Notes: generated from the letters alone by a model not told the origin. A DNA stretch of 64,000 nt from Molossus alvarezi (GCA_037176705.1 CM073895.1:104916551-104980550); one strand, 5' to 3'; counted from the stretch's first letter, positions 22,961-34,282 are shown. Numbers and translations: made by a program.

Positions 22961-23552
22961 ACTGGGACACACTGAGAGGAAGGATTATGAGCGGGGCGTC
23001 CTCCCCGCACCGGCCTCCCTCCAGGCCTGCAGAGAGGAAGATGAGGTGGGATGTCAGGTGGTCGGCAGTGCACCATCAAACATGCTTTAAATGCAGTGGA
23101 GCACCACACATCTCTGTTCACTTAGCTGAAGCTTATCCAGGTGTGTGACTATGGATCCAAGGCCGGGAGCCTGAGAACCTCAAGGGGATGGTGGTGAAGA
23201 AACCAGAAGAGCAGGTAGAACCAAGCAGCCCACTGGAGGTGCTAAATAGCCTGGGGCAACTTTATTGAGACCTTCTGCTTGAGGGACTGTGATTCGGAAA
23301 ATACAGAGTTGATGAGATGTCCTCAAACAGGCAGCGTCAGCTGCCTTGGCCAACATCCCCACCTGGTGACTGAGACCTTTGGCTCCCGAATGAGAGTGTA
23401 AAAGCAGTTACCTCTGTCTAGAAACAAAGCATGTGGGCTTTTCTCTGTTTTCTGGAGCCCAGTGGTCAGCAGCCCACAGGGAGCCCACCAGGAGATGCGT
23501 GAGGATCTCGGTGTGAGAGCTGGAACTGACTGTTAAACAAGCCGAGGCCTGG
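22961..23552. other. Single-copy DNA, no gene seen
   Basis: Lies between the AT-rich block and a SINE. Nothing recognised. Confidence 0.5.
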
Positions 23553-23779
23553 TCTGGCCGGTGTGGCTCAGTGGTTGAGCGTGACCCATGCACCCAGAGG
23601 TCGCTGGTTCAATTCCCGATCACGGCACATGCCCAGGTTGTGGGCCTGATCCCCGGTGGGGAGAGTGCAGGAGGCAGCCGTCGATGTTCTCTCTCATTGA
23701 TGTTTCTCTCTCTCTCCCTCTCCCTTCCCCTCTCTCTGAGATCAATAATGGGAGAAAAATTTAAAACAAAAAAGAAACA
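23553..23779 (+). mobile_element. VES-related SINE with target duplication
   Basis: Head 'tctggccggtgtggctcag', A tail ending near 23779. Flanks 'gaggcctggtc' / 'aaggcctggga' suggest a target duplication. Confidence 0.88.
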
Positions 23780-24221
23780 AAGGCCTGGGAGAGGGTGCCC
23801 TGGGCATGGCGTCTGCGGGGTTTCCCTAATTGCCCCTGATCGCAAAAGTCCAGGATGAGGAGGGAGATGCAAGACACCATAAACCAGAGATTTTCAGCAA
23901 ATTCTGCTGATGCAGATGGTAGTCAAGCAGGCTGAAGGGGGTGCCCACAGTCAGGCACCTGACAGGAAATGCTAGCCAGCTGACGAGGCACCCTGCCGAG
24001 TGCCCAGGAAGCACCCACAGGGCCACTGGCACAGCACCAGGCTGGTGTCTTGGCTCTGCAGGACTAACAGCAAGCCAGAACCTCCGACCTGAGTGACTCA
24101 GTGCACTGCTGGTGGACAGGGGGCAGACGGGCGATCTGAGTGGCATCAGGAACACCAGTACCCAAAACCAGACTGTGTTCTTGCTGAAATAAAAACAAGA
24201 GTCTGGTCTGAAAAGAAACAT

Positions 24222-24322
24222 CCATCAGTTGCCTCCCATACAGAACTTTAATGGGGCCAGGATCAAACCTGCAACCTAGGCATGTGCCCCGCTCCGAGGA
24301 CCTGAGCCACAGTGGCCAGGCC
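24222..24322 (-). mobile_element. VES-related SINE, 5' half only
   Basis: Decayed head ('gtggccagg' at right) and middle only; the tail side is missing. Minus strand. Confidence 0.65.
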
Positions 24323-24370
24323 TTGTTTGGGTTCTAAAGGGTACCTCCAAAGGTGTCATTCTTTAAAACA

Positions 24371-24572
24371 ATTTTTTTTTCCTTTATTGATTTTAGAGAG
24401 GAAGGGAGAAGGAGAGAGAGATAGATGAGAAAGAACATCAATTGGCCGCTTCCTGCATGCCCCCCACTGGGGATTTGGCTCACAACCTGGTCATGTGCCC
24501 TGCCAGGGAATCAAACCAGCGACCTCTTGGTGCAGGGTCAATGCTCAACAACTGAGGCACATCAGCCTGGCT
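24371..24572 (-). mobile_element. VES-related SINE
   Basis: Poly-T left end, 'ttattgattttagagagg' body, head 'catcagcctggct' at right. Same subfamily as the copies at 21838 and 37842. Confidence 0.85.
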
Positions 24573-25008
24573 ATAGGTGTTGTTCTTATGCACCAAGTCT
24601 TAATGATCTCATGCCCCTAAACTTCGTAATTGCACTTTTTGGAATTTATAAGCAGGATATCATCAGACATAAAGATGTTCATGGCACAGTATTTATAACA
24701 GTGAAAATTGAGACTGACCTTCAGGTCTGAAGGTGAGTTGATCTCATTACAGTCCAGCCACACGATGGGATAGCTTCGATCCATGAGCAAGGTTGCAGTC
24801 TGAGAAGAATCAAGGTGAGGGGGAAGGAAAAGACGAAGTACAGCAGCATGCACACTGCTATCCTCACTTCAGTTTCAAAGACAGCTGTGGCTGAGCAAAG
24901 AAAATCTAAAAGAAAGTGCATCGAAATGATGGCTATGACTTTATTTCCTCCGTCGTTGTTTTCCCTTTCTAGTTTTTCTGTTTGCATCCATCTGCCCTCA
25001 CTGAGCAC

Positions 25009-25104
25009 TGCCCCGGGCGTCCGGGCCCAGCGTCTCCCTGCCCCGGGTGTCTGGGCCCAGCGTCTCCCTGCCCCGGGCGTCCGGGTCCTACGTACGTCTC
25101 CCTG
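25009..25104. repeat. 30-bp tandem repeat, about 3 copies
   Basis: Unit starting 'tgccccgggcgtccgggccc' at 25009, 25039 and 25069. The third copy is diverged at its end. Confidence 0.9.
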
Positions 25105-25190
25105 CTCTGTGCATTCAGGGGGTAGAGTCTGTTAGTATGATACTTTCTCTAGTGAGACAACCAAGGCATAGAAATAATTAAATTACCCTG

Positions 25191-25436
25191 CCCTGGCCGG
25201 TTTGGCTCAGCGGTAGAGCGTTGGCCCGTGGACCAGTGAGTCTTGGGTTCGATTCTGGTCAAGGGCACGTATCTCAGTTGCAGTTTGTCTCCGGCCCTGG
25301 TCGGGTCGTGCAGGAAGCAACCAGTTGATGTGTCTCTATCACGTCGATGTTTCTCTCTCTCCCTCCCTCCCTCCCACTCTATCTGATGATAAATAGAAAA
25401 ATATCCTCGAGTGAGGAATAAAAATAAATAAATGAA

Positions 25437-25467
<31 letters not shown>
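25191..25467 (+). mobile_element. Young VES-type SINE with AAAT-repeat tail
   Basis: Near-consensus head 'ccctggccggtttggctcag', intact B box 'ggttcgattc', tail 'atcctcgagtgagg' followed by an (AAAT)n microsatellite at 25421-25467. Confidence 0.92.
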
Positions 25468-26114
25468 CTTACTTGCTCAAAGTAGCAAATGATCAAGCCA
25501 GAATCCAGAATATCTGATTCCGGGTCCTGTGCTTAGAGTCACTCCCGTATACTGCTATTATTAGTGAGTGCCTCCCTAGGGGACGTGGAACAGTCACTCA
25601 CCCTGCTATGAGTTTCTCTAGAAAAGAATCTTCTCAGTGACAGCTAGCGGGATAAAGATCACTGACAGGGCGGGTGGAGGAAAGCAGAATGCAGGGGCCT
25701 GGTGAAACACCGTACAAGGTGCAGGTCTGTGTGGGCCAGCCATTGACTAAGACCTCACAACTTTGCCATGAGGAATTGGGGGGGAGGGTCTTTTTCCGGC
25801 ATCGTGTCTGGGCTCCTGGCCACATGGATCGGGTAGAACCACACCCACCCTAAGTTAGGTCTCCAAACTTGGGAGCGAGGGAGGGAAGGCTTCAGAAAGT
25901 CTGTGAAATTCTGTTAAGTAATGAGCCATTTCCATAACAACGCATTGAGATGGGGAAAATCACAGCTCATCTGTCATGTCTGGGTGTGTAACCAGCTGCC
26001 CCGCACATCCCCAGCCTCCCGGGTTCTGGAACAGAGTCCTTATTCCGAAGAGAAAAATGTTCCAGGGCACAGAATTTGTAACATAGAAAACCCTCCTGCC
26101 ATACTGAAGGATTT
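25468..26114. other. Single-copy DNA, no gene seen
   Basis: No repeats or frames worth noting. Confidence 0.5.
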
Positions 26115-26300
26115 TTTTTTTTTTACTTCAACCACAGAAATGTATTTTTTCACAGTGCTAGAGACTGAAAGTCCGAGACCAAGGTGCCAGCAGGTGGCCC
26201 CCGGAGCGGCCTCTCCCCTCAGCTTGCAAACACCCTTTCTCACTCTCCTCGTACACCTCTCCTCTGCTCACACTCTCGCGTGTCTTCCTCCTCTTCCTGT
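26115..26300 (+). mobile_element. Ancient mammalian interspersed repeat, family not named
   Basis: 'acagaaatgtattttttcacagtgctagagactgaaagtccgagacc' is a common old repeat signature ('cagaaatttattttctcacagttctggaggctggaagtcc'). Confidence 0.5.
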
Positions 26301-26338
26301 TTTTTTCTTAAATCATTTTTTAATTTTTATTATTATTT

Positions 26339-26561
26339 TCTAATCCTCATCTGAGGATATTTTTCCATTTATCTTCAGATAGATTGAGAGGGGGAGAGAG
26401 ACAGACAGACAGACAAACATTGACTGGCTGCCTCCCACACAACCCTGACCAGGGCCAGGGACCAAACCGCAATCAGGGTGCATGCCTTTGACCGGAATCG
26501 AACCCGCAACTCTTTGGTCCATGGGCCAATGCTCTAACCACTGAGACAAACCAGCCAGGGC
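26339..26561 (-). mobile_element. VES-type SINE at 3' edge of HAL1-like copy 1
   Basis: 'taatcctcatctgagga' left, 'accagccagggct' right. It sits where the poly-A end of the antisense HAL1-like element should be. Confidence 0.9.
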
Positions 26562-26950
26562 TCATTTTTTATTTTTCAATTACAGTTGACGTACAATATA
26601 TTAGATTCAGGTGTATACCCCAGTGATTCGATATTACGTCACTTATTAAGTGAGCATCCCACTGAGTCTCATACCTTTCTGCCACCAAACAGTTATTAGA
26701 ATATCATCGACTATATTACCTATGCCGAACTTTACACCACTATGGTTATTCTGTTTCTTAATCCTGTCACAATTGTCACCCAACCTCCCAGCCCCCTGCC
26801 ATCTGGCAGCTGTCAAAATGTTCTCAGTATCTAGGAGTCTATTTATGTTCTACTTGTTCATTTATTTTTGATTTTTAGACTCAAATATTGATAGATATGT
26901 ATTTACTGCCATTTTATTGTTCGTGTTTATCTTTTTTTTCTTTTCGTCTT

Positions 26951-27192
26951 TTTTTTTTTTTTTTTATCCTCACCGAGGACATTTTTCCAATCTTTGTACA
27001 GATAGAGTGGGAGGGAGAGAGAGAGAGAGAAACATCGACGTGAAAGGGACACATCGAGTGGTCGCCACCCGCACGACCAACCAGGGCCGGGGACAAACTG
27101 CAACCGAAGTACGTGCCCTTAGCGGGAACCGAACCCGGGTCTCTCCGGACCACAGGCCGACGCTCTAACCGCTGAGCCAAACCGGCCAGGGC
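26951..27192 (-). mobile_element. Young VES-type SINE inside HAL1-like copy 1
   Basis: Poly-T, 'tcctcaccgaggac', complete head with CpGs retained (cgaacccgg, gcggg). Flanks 'tcttttcgtctt' / 'ctcttttcatctt' form the target duplication. Confidence 0.92.
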
Positions 27193-27229
27193 TCTTTTCA
27201 TCTTCTTAAAAAAGACCCTTTAACATTTC

Positions 27230-28200
27230 ACGTAACACTGGTTTGGTGATGATAAACTCCTTTAGCTTTTTCTTGTCTGGGAAACTCTTTATATGCCCTT
27301 TGATTCCAAATGACAGCCTTTTAGGATACAGTAATCTTGCCTGTGGTCCTTGGTTTTCATCACTGAATATTTCTTACCAATTCTTTCTGACCTGAAAAGT
27401 TTCTATTGAGAAATCAGCTGATGGTCTTAGGGGAGCTCCCTTGTAGGTAACTAACTGTTTTTCTCTTGCTGCTTTTAAGATTCTCTCTGTCTTTAACCTT
27501 TTGCATTTTATTTTTTTGATATGTTTCTATTGATTTTTTTAGAGAGAGAGAGATAGAAACATTGATCAGCTGCATCCTACACTCCCCCTCCTGGGGATTG
27601 AGCCTGCAACCTGGGCATATGCCCTGACCAGGAATTGAACAGGACCTCTCAGTCCACTGAGCCATACCAGATGGGCTAACCTTTTGCATTTATGATGTGT
27701 CTTGGTGTGGGCCTCTTTGGGTTCATCTTGTTTGGGACTCTCTGCACATCCTGGAATTGTATGTCTATTTTCTTCACCAGGTTAGGAAAGTTTTATGTCA
27801 TTATTTTTTCAAATAGGGTTTCCATTTCTTGCTATGTCTCCTTCCAACACCACCACGATGCAAATGTTGCTATACTTGAAGTCTTCCCAGAAACTGCTTA
27901 CACTATCCTCATTTTTTTTAAGTTTATATTTTGCAGTTCTGATTGTATGGTTTTTTGTTTGTTTGTTTTTTGGGTTTTGTTTTTTGTTGTTGTTGTTTTT
28001 GCTTCCTTATATTCCAAATCACTGTTTTGATTCCTGGCTTCATCTACTCTATTGTTGATTCCCTGTAATTTTTTTTTCATTTCAGTTAATGTATCCTTAA
28101 TTCTTGATCGGTTCTATTTTATGGTTTCCATGTCCTTTCTTCTGCTGTTGAGGTTCTTCCTAAGTTTATTTACTCTTCTCGTAAGTACACTGAGCACCTT
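27230..28200 (-). pseudogene. L1-type ORF1 remnant in HAL1-like copy 1
   Basis: A minus-strand piece at 27898-28080 reads LQGINNRVDEARNQNSDLEY, matching the coiled-coil to RRM boundary of LINE-1 ORF1 ('INNRVDEAENQISDLE' type). The downstream C-terminal part at 27240-27480 is recognisable by nucleotide similarity to 33960-34230. Stops and the SINE at 27511 disrupt the frame. Confidence 0.8.
27511..27676 (-). mobile_element. VES-related SINE at ORF1 site 'taaccttttgcatttta'
   Basis: Shorter subfamily (about 166 bp). Flanked by 'taaccttttgcatttta' (27494-27510) and 'taaccttttgcattta' (27677-27692), a clear target-site duplication. The same L1 position is hit in the other HAL1-like copy. Confidence 0.9.
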
Positions 28201-28717
28201 ATAATAACCAGCATTTTAAACTCTGTGTCTAGTAAGTTGCTTCTCTCTATCTTGTTTGGTTCTTTTTCTGGAGTTTTGTTGTGTGTTTTTCAGTTGGTAT
28301 ATGTTTCTTTGTCTCCTCATTTGGGCAGCCTTCCTGTGTTTGTTTCTGTGTTTAAGTTAGAGCTGCTACATCTCCTGGGCTTAGTAGAGTGGCCTAATGT
28401 AGTAGGTACCCTGTCAGATCCAGTGGCACAGTCTCCCCATTCACCTGAGCTGCGCCCTCCAGGTGCCTACACCATCCCCCACCCCCTGTGGTCTGTGTAC
28501 ATCCTCCTGTTACAGTTGAGCTTCGATTGCTGTAGGCCTGTCAGTGGGTGGGATTTACCCCTAGGCTGAGGCTGTAAGGACTGGCTCCAACCACTGTGGA
28601 GGATCAGCTGTGCAGGGGCCAACCCCACAGAGCAGGACTTACCCTGTGGAGCTCTGGTGCCCACTGAGTCTGCCCCTTGAGTGTGTTGCTGTGGAGGTGG
28701 TTGGGTGGTGCTTCCAC

Positions 28718-28828
28718 ATGAGACCCGACTGGGGATCAAACCCACAACCCAGTATGTGCCCTGACCAGGAACCGAACTGGCACATTTCAGGATGACACTC
28801 AACTAGCTGAGCCACTCTGGCCAAGTTC
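28718..28828 (-). mobile_element. VES-type SINE 5' fragment in HAL1-like 5'UTR
   Basis: Only the tRNA-related half is visible ('ggaaccgaactgg', 'gagccactctggcca'). Confidence 0.7.
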
Positions 28829-29251
28829 CCAGCTGGTTTTCACAGCCAGAGGTATGGGGCCCTCCCTTCCTGGCACTGGAATCCTGGGCTGGGGGCGGTG
28901 GGCCCGGTGTGGGGCTGGAACCCCTCTCTCCTCAGGGGAGACCTCCACAGTCAAGACTTACCTCCCAGTTTTTATCTGCCGCATGGACCAGCCTGTTACA
29001 CATCTCTGCCCCTCCTACCAGTCTTGATGTGAATTCTTTTTTATATCCTTTATTGTCGGACTTCTGTTCAGCTAGATTTCAGGTGGTTCTGGATGATGGT
29101 TGTTCCGCAGTGTAGCTGTATTTTGGTGTCGTTGTGGGGGGTCTTGACCAGAAGCAAGATGTGTTCCATGTAAATCACTGCCTCAGCTCATTCCTTAAAC
29201 CACTCATCTGGGAGCGGGCGCTGCCTCTGGAGCGGGAGACGAGGGCTGCGA

Positions 29252-29332
29252 GGGCGCTGCGGGGTCGGGATGGCGCTGCGGGGTCGGGACGGTGCTGCGG
29301 GGTCTGGACGGCCGCCGCGGGGTCAGGACGGG
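29252..29332. repeat. 19-20-bp CpG-rich tandem repeat, 4 copies
   Basis: Unit 'ggcgctgcggggtcgggac' repeated four times with small changes, just beyond the 5' end of HAL1-like copy 1. Confidence 0.85.
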
Positions 29333-29409
29333 AGCTCCCCCCTCCTCCGAGTGGCTGTGGGCGTGGCCAAAGGACCGTAACTCAAGGATTTTATAAAGCG
29401 GATTTCCTA

Positions 29410-29790
29410 TGACCTATCATACATATGTTCAGCATACAATAAAATAGTACTAGACATATGAAGATGAAGGAAAATGTGACCCATAATCCAGAAAAAAAAA
29501 TCAATAGAAGCAGACCCAAGACAACAAGGAGGTCGGAATTAACAAAGACTTTAAGACATCTCCTGTTAATATGTCCAAGGATTTAAAGGAATTTAGATAC
29601 AGTAAGTGAACAGATGGACAATCTTAGCACAGAAAGAGAAAGTCTTTTTTTTAAAGGAAATTCTAGAACTGAAAAGTACAATATCTAAAATGAAATATTC
29701 CCCAAAGGGCTCAAGAGCATGTTGACCAGTAGAAGAGACTGAATTCTGATCAACTGAAATCATCTAAAGAAGAGATTTTTAAAAAGCAGT
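29410..29790 (+). mobile_element. Old L1/HAL1 5'-ORF1 region fragment, sense
   Basis: 'ttctagaactgaaaagtacaatatctaaaatgaaa' (29660-29694) and 'agaagagactgaattctgatcaactgaa' resemble the region around the start of ORF1 in ancient L1M/HAL1 elements. A-rich, no usable frame. Subfamily not assignable by eye. Confidence 0.5.
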
Positions 29791-31419
29791 TTTTCATGTT
29801 CCCCCATTATTCAGAAAACCACTGTCTCCTACCTTGTGTACTTAATGAAAACCAAATCTTGATATTCGAGCCTTTGCAAAGCCCCAAACTACCTTCCAAC
29901 CTCATCTACCAGTTTCCTTCCTGTGAACCCACATTCCAGCCAAAGCCAGGAGCAACCTGCCCGGCCCCGCCCACCCTTCCACTGGGTGCTCACACCTGAA
30001 ATCACCTCCCTCCCCCACATCCTGGAGACAGTGTCAAATGCCTCTTCAGCCATGAAACTTTCCTCAGTGTGCCCAACCAGCAGTCATTTTTCCTTTTCAA
30101 CTCCTATCGCCGCCCCCCCCCCAAAAGCAACCAGAAGAAAAAAAATGTTCGTGCTTCCTTATGGAAATATTCTCCGTCCTACCTTCAAGGTCGTTGGTCC
30201 ACTGTCTGAGCCCTTCTGTTAGACTGAGCCTCCAGGGGTGTCTGTCTCACTCCCTCTGGCATCCGTTACCCAGCAGCCCCTGGGAGGATGACGTCTGGTG
30301 GAATACTTATTGGGATGCAATGAAGTAGCCCATACGCAGGTATTTGTTCTGATAATGGTGTTGCCACGAGTTTCACTGTGTGTCACAGATCTAGGCATGG
30401 GCTGGAAGGGATGGAGGACCTCTGGGAAGGACCTAGTATAAGTAGCCTCAGTTTGCAACTGACCAGATTGAAGCCTCAGTGAAGAATCTTACCTGAGGCC
30501 TCACCCTGGGCAGGGCTCGTTCTTCCAAATCATATTACTTCTATGTGTATATGTATGTGGTTATAAATAGGAACACAGGTAGGATTTGAAACAAATAATT
30601 TCAGACATGCGTTTAAGGCTGTTCCCCCTCCTTCAAAATGTACTTTATACCGAATTCCTTTTAATTCTCCTAAAGTTCACTACCTGTTAGTAAATAATCA
30701 TGTAAGACTTCCGGCCTCTCGGTAGAACCCTCTGACAGGGTGCTGGCCAGACAGCAGACACTGCTGACAGTTCAGTTCTGTGGTCATCAGCGATGCTGAG
30801 AGTTGCTCGAGTCCTCTACTGTGGTCACTGGAACTAGAGTCCACTGGCCTGGACAAGGGGAGAAATGGATGTTGAGATCATTCAACATATGGCCCTAAAG
30901 GGTGAATGAACGAGTAGTGTAACCAGAAGAACGGGGGAGGGGCCTCCCCCGTGGCGAGAGCACGCTGAGAAAGAGCCCCGGCCACGCAGAGCCCTTTCAG
31001 GATGCTAGGACAGGCTAGTGCTCACCTGCTGAGGGAGCACAGGAATGGGGCAGAGCGGAGCCCGGAGCCGGCAGCGGGCATTCCAGACACCGGCATGCTG
31101 GAGGGCACACGGCTTCCTGCCAGTTTCCCAACCTGGCAGCTGCCCTGAGGCCGAGAATGCTGCCTCACCTGCGGGCACACCCCTCCCGGGGGCGCCAACA
31201 TCCAGTGCTTGGCTGATGTGGGGCGCAGGACAGCTCTCAGGGCACCCCGCCTCTCTGAGGTCTGTGGTGGGACCCCCCGCAGGCCAGCGCCGCCAGCCCA
31301 CCGCGCTGACCCCAGAGCTGTCCCTGGGAAACGTCTCACGCTCACAGCTCCCGTTCAGGGGAAGGAGAGGGTGAAGCAGGGGCCCAGGGACAGCCCCCAC
31401 AGAGCTCAGGTGGGGACAG
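29791..31419. other. Single-copy DNA, no gene seen
   Basis: 29800-30250 is pyrimidine-rich with a C run at about 30111-30122. 30500-30720 is AT-rich. No exon recognised. Confidence 0.5.
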
Positions 31420-31835
31420 GCGGCGGCATGTCACATCCGGAGCACAGACACGGCCCTGGTGGCGTGTGGTGTGATGGAGTCACACCTGTCCTACCGTCAG
31501 TCACACTACGTTGGCACGTGAAAGAAGAAACGGTCACCGGCTCTTCGTCGGCTTCGGCCTCCGTCAGAGAAATGCACGTCTTAGGGGACCTGGTCTGCTC
31601 GGCCTCGTGGGGCTGGGTCTTCTCCTACGGTGTGGTTCAGCTCCCCAAGCAGGCAGTCCTTCCCGTGGTCAGAAATCATGCCTGGAGTGCGCCTCCCCGC
31701 GGCTGCCCGGCCGGGAGCGCTCCGTGAACACGGCCTCGGAGCCCTGGTCTGTCCCGTCTGCTGCGCCGGCTCCGCCATTGCAGAGGGACAGGCCCCACGC
31801 GTCCGGCACACTCGTTTCTCCAGAAACCCCAGGAG
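31420..31835. promoter_or_regulatory. CpG island with donor-like site; candidate EDAR exon 1 or other promoter
   Basis: A hand count of 31501-31820 gives 29 CpG in 320 bp, observed/expected close to 1, against strong CpG depletion nearby. It ends at a good donor-like sequence (aggag|gtgagc, GT at 31836) on the + strand. EDAR needs an upstream noncoding exon, so this is a candidate, but no exon sequence is recognised. It also directly precedes two minisatellites, so it may instead be GC-biased repeat-flank DNA. Confidence 0.4.
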
Positions 31836-31984
31836 GTGAGCTCACAGAATCCTCCATGTGCAAGGGACATTACTCTGAGGCCACTTTCTGGTCACAGCGA
31901 CCTGCCCATGATAAACCAAGAGCTGAGCTCATCACCATGTCAGCTGAGTGCCCCTTTGGAGTTCGGGAGAAATGAGAACCGCGG

Positions 31985-32420
31985 TTTTCCATGTGGCGCG
32001 GAGGGTTTCCATGTGGCGGGCAGGGTTTCCATGTGGCGGGGAGGGTTTCCATGTGGCGGGGAGGGTTTCCATGTGGCGCGGAGGGTTTCCATGTGGCGGG
32101 GAGGGTTTCCATGTGGCGGGGAGGGTTTCCATGTGGCGGGGAGGGTTTCCATGTGGCGCGGAGGGTTTCCATGTGGCGCGGAGGGTTTCCATGTGGCGGG
32201 GAGGGTTTCCATGTGGCGCGGAGGGTTTCCATGTGGCGGGGAGGGTTTCCATGTGGCGCGGAGGGTTTCCATGTGGCGCGGAGGGTTTCCATGTGGCGCG
32301 GAGGGTTTCCATGTGGCGGGGAGGGTTTCCATGTGGCGGGGAGGGTTTCCATGTGGCGGGGAGGGTTTCCATGTGGCGGGGAGGGTTTCCATGTGGCGCG
32401 GAGGGTTTTCCAGGTGGCGT
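31985..32420. repeat. 20-bp minisatellite, about 22 units
   Basis: The unit 'gagggtttccatgtggcggg' recurs in exact 20-bp register from the first copy at about 31985 to a diverged last copy at 32401-32420. Two variants differ at one base (gcggg or gcgcg) in an irregular order. The absence of stops makes false frames in both strands. Confidence 0.97.
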
Positions 32421-32424
32421 GGAG

Positions 32425-32655
32425 TGCTGGAGGGCAGGAGGGCAGGAGGGCAGGAGGGCAGGAGGGCAGGAGGGCAGGAGGGCAGGAGGGCTGGAGGGCT
32501 GGAGGGCAGGAGGGCAGGAGGGCAGGAGGGCAGGAGGGCAGGAGGGCAGGAGGGCAGGAGGGCTGGAGGGCTGGAGGGCAGGAGGGCAGGAGGGCAGGAG
32601 GGCTGGAGGGCTGGAGGGCTGGAGGGCAGGAGGGCTGGAGGGCTGGAGGGCAGGG
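32425..32655. repeat. 8-bp minisatellite (gcaggagg), about 29 units
   Basis: Perfect 8-bp period 'gcaggagg' with 'gctggagg' variants that appear in pairs or triplets. G-rich on the + strand. It directly follows the 20-bp array. Confidence 0.96.
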
Positions 32656-33061
32656 TGACCTCACCCGTGGGCTCGCTGGCTGCCGAGAACAGTGCCCGCA
32701 GCCCCAGACCTGCCTTCCAACTTCAAATGGCTCTCTTCTGTGGGTAACTGTAGGATCTCATCATAACTGTCAGGAAAAATATGTTCTCATGGTGAAACTG
32801 ATCTCAGGTCACGCACTAGTTTTGAGGGTAAGTTCATATGAGTGACAGCACGGAGACGAGGCCACAGAGAGGGACCGGACGCCGGGCAGCGTCGTTCTGA
32901 ACGGTGGGCTGCAGGCCCCTGGCCGAGCTCGGCGACTGGCAAGGATGGGATGCCAGGCTCACGGAGCCACACTGTCTCCTTAACTGAAAGGGAGGATCAC
33001 CAGATTACTTCGTGTGTGAATATCAATGCCATGGATTTTTTCCTTTTTAAATTTATCTTTA

Positions 33062-33293
33062 GCCCTGTCTGGTTTGGCTCAGCGGTTAGAGACCCGGGTT
33101 CAGTTCCCGCTAAGGGCACGTACCTTGGTTGCAGTTTGTCCCCGGCCCTGGTTGGGGTTGTGTGAGTGGCAACTAGTCAATGTGTCTCTCTCACATCGAT
33201 GTTTCTTTCTCTTCCTCCCTCTCTCCTTCTCACTCTATCTGAAGATAAAGGCAAAAAAAAATGTCCTCAGGTGAGGATTAAAAAAAAAAAAAA
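33062..33293 (+). mobile_element. VES-type SINE with deleted head segment
   Basis: The head goes from 'ctcagcggttagag' straight into 'acccgggttcagttcc'; about 20 bp present in other copies are missing between the A and B boxes. Flanks 'aaatttatcttta' / 'aaattcatcttta' form the duplication. Confidence 0.9.
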
Positions 33294-33516
33294 GATAAAT
33301 TCATCTTTATTGTTGAGTGTATTACAGATGTCCCCCATTTCCCCCATTGACGCCCTCCTCCCCACACCCGCCCCCTCCTGCCTTCCCCCCACCACTGTCT
33401 GTGTCCATTGGCTATGCATGTATATGCATAGAAATTCTTTGGATTATCTCTTCCCACCTTCTCTCCCCCCTTCCCTTTGAGGTTCATCAGTCTAACAACC
33501 AATCTGTACTTTTTTA

Positions 33517-33751
33517 AATCCTCACCTGAGGATATTTTTTTATTTATCCCCAGATAGAGTGGGAGGGGGGAGGAGAGAGAGAGAGAGAAACATCGATGTG
33601 AGAGAAACACATCAGATTGGTTGCCTCCTGCATGGCCCCAACCAGAGCCAGGACCAAACTGCAACTGAGGCATGTGCCCATGACCAGAATCAAACCCTCC
33701 ACTCTTTGGTCCATGGGCTGATGCTCTAACCACTGAACAACTGGCCAGGGC
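33517..33751 (-). mobile_element. VES-type SINE inside HAL1-like copy 2 3'UTR
   Basis: Flanks 'ccaatctgtacttttt' / 'ccaatttgtacttctt' form the target duplication. Complete head and body. Confidence 0.92.
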
Positions 33752-33909
33752 CCAATTTGTACTTCTTAATTCCTTCATCTTCTTCACCCAGCCACCCAGC
33801 CCCCTCCCATTTAGTAAGCAACAAAAAGGTCTCTGTATCTATGAGTCTGTCTCTGTTCTGCTTGCTTATTTTGTTTGTACATTCAGTTATTGGTAGATAT
33901 GTATTAATT

Positions 33910-34243
33910 GACATTTTATTGTTCATGTTTTTGTTCTTCTTCTCCTTCACAAAGATCCTTCAACATTTCATATAATACTGGTTTGGTGGTGATGAACTCC
34001 TTTAGCTTTTTCTTGTCTGGGAAACTCTTTAAATGTCCATCGATTCTAAATGATAGCTTTGCAGGATAGAGTAATCTTGGTTGTAGATCCTTGCTTTTCA
34101 TCACTCTGAATATCTCTTGCCACTCCTTTCTGGCCTGCAGAGTTTCTTTTGAGAAATTAGCTGACAGTCTTATGGGAGCTCTTTGTAGGTAATGAACTGC
34201 TTTTCTCTTGCTGCTTTAAAGATTCTCTGTCTTTAACCTTTTG

Positions 34244-34282
<39 letters not shown>

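Larger units (their letters stand above)
23780..25008. other. Single-copy DNA interleaved with two SINEs
   Basis: Outside the SINEs at 24222-24322 and 24371-24572 nothing is recognised. 24600-24950 has LINE-like A-rich wording ('aagatgttcatggcacagtatttataacagtg'), a probable old L1 3' trace on the + strand. Confidence 0.45.
26562..29170 (-). mobile_element. HAL1-like element (ORF1 + 5'UTR + 3'UTR, no ORF2), antisense copy 1
   Basis: On the minus strand: a 5'UTR (about 29170-28200) homologous to those at 5.2-6.5 and 35.1-36.5 kb; a decayed ORF1 (about 28200-27230); then, with no ORF2, an L1-type 3'UTR (about 26930-26562; 'ttacagttgacgtacaatata' type). The join between ORF1 and 3'UTR (gatagatatgtatt...attgttc.tgttt) is the same as in the copy at 33.3-36.5 kb. 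SINEs interrupt it at 26951-27192, 27511-27676 and about 28718-28826. ORF1 is broken. Confidence 0.7.

Noticed and set aside
31836..32845. Gly/Arg-rich and Pro-rich frames up to 303 codons
   Set aside because: Products of the 20-bp and 8-bp arrays, which read through in all phases.
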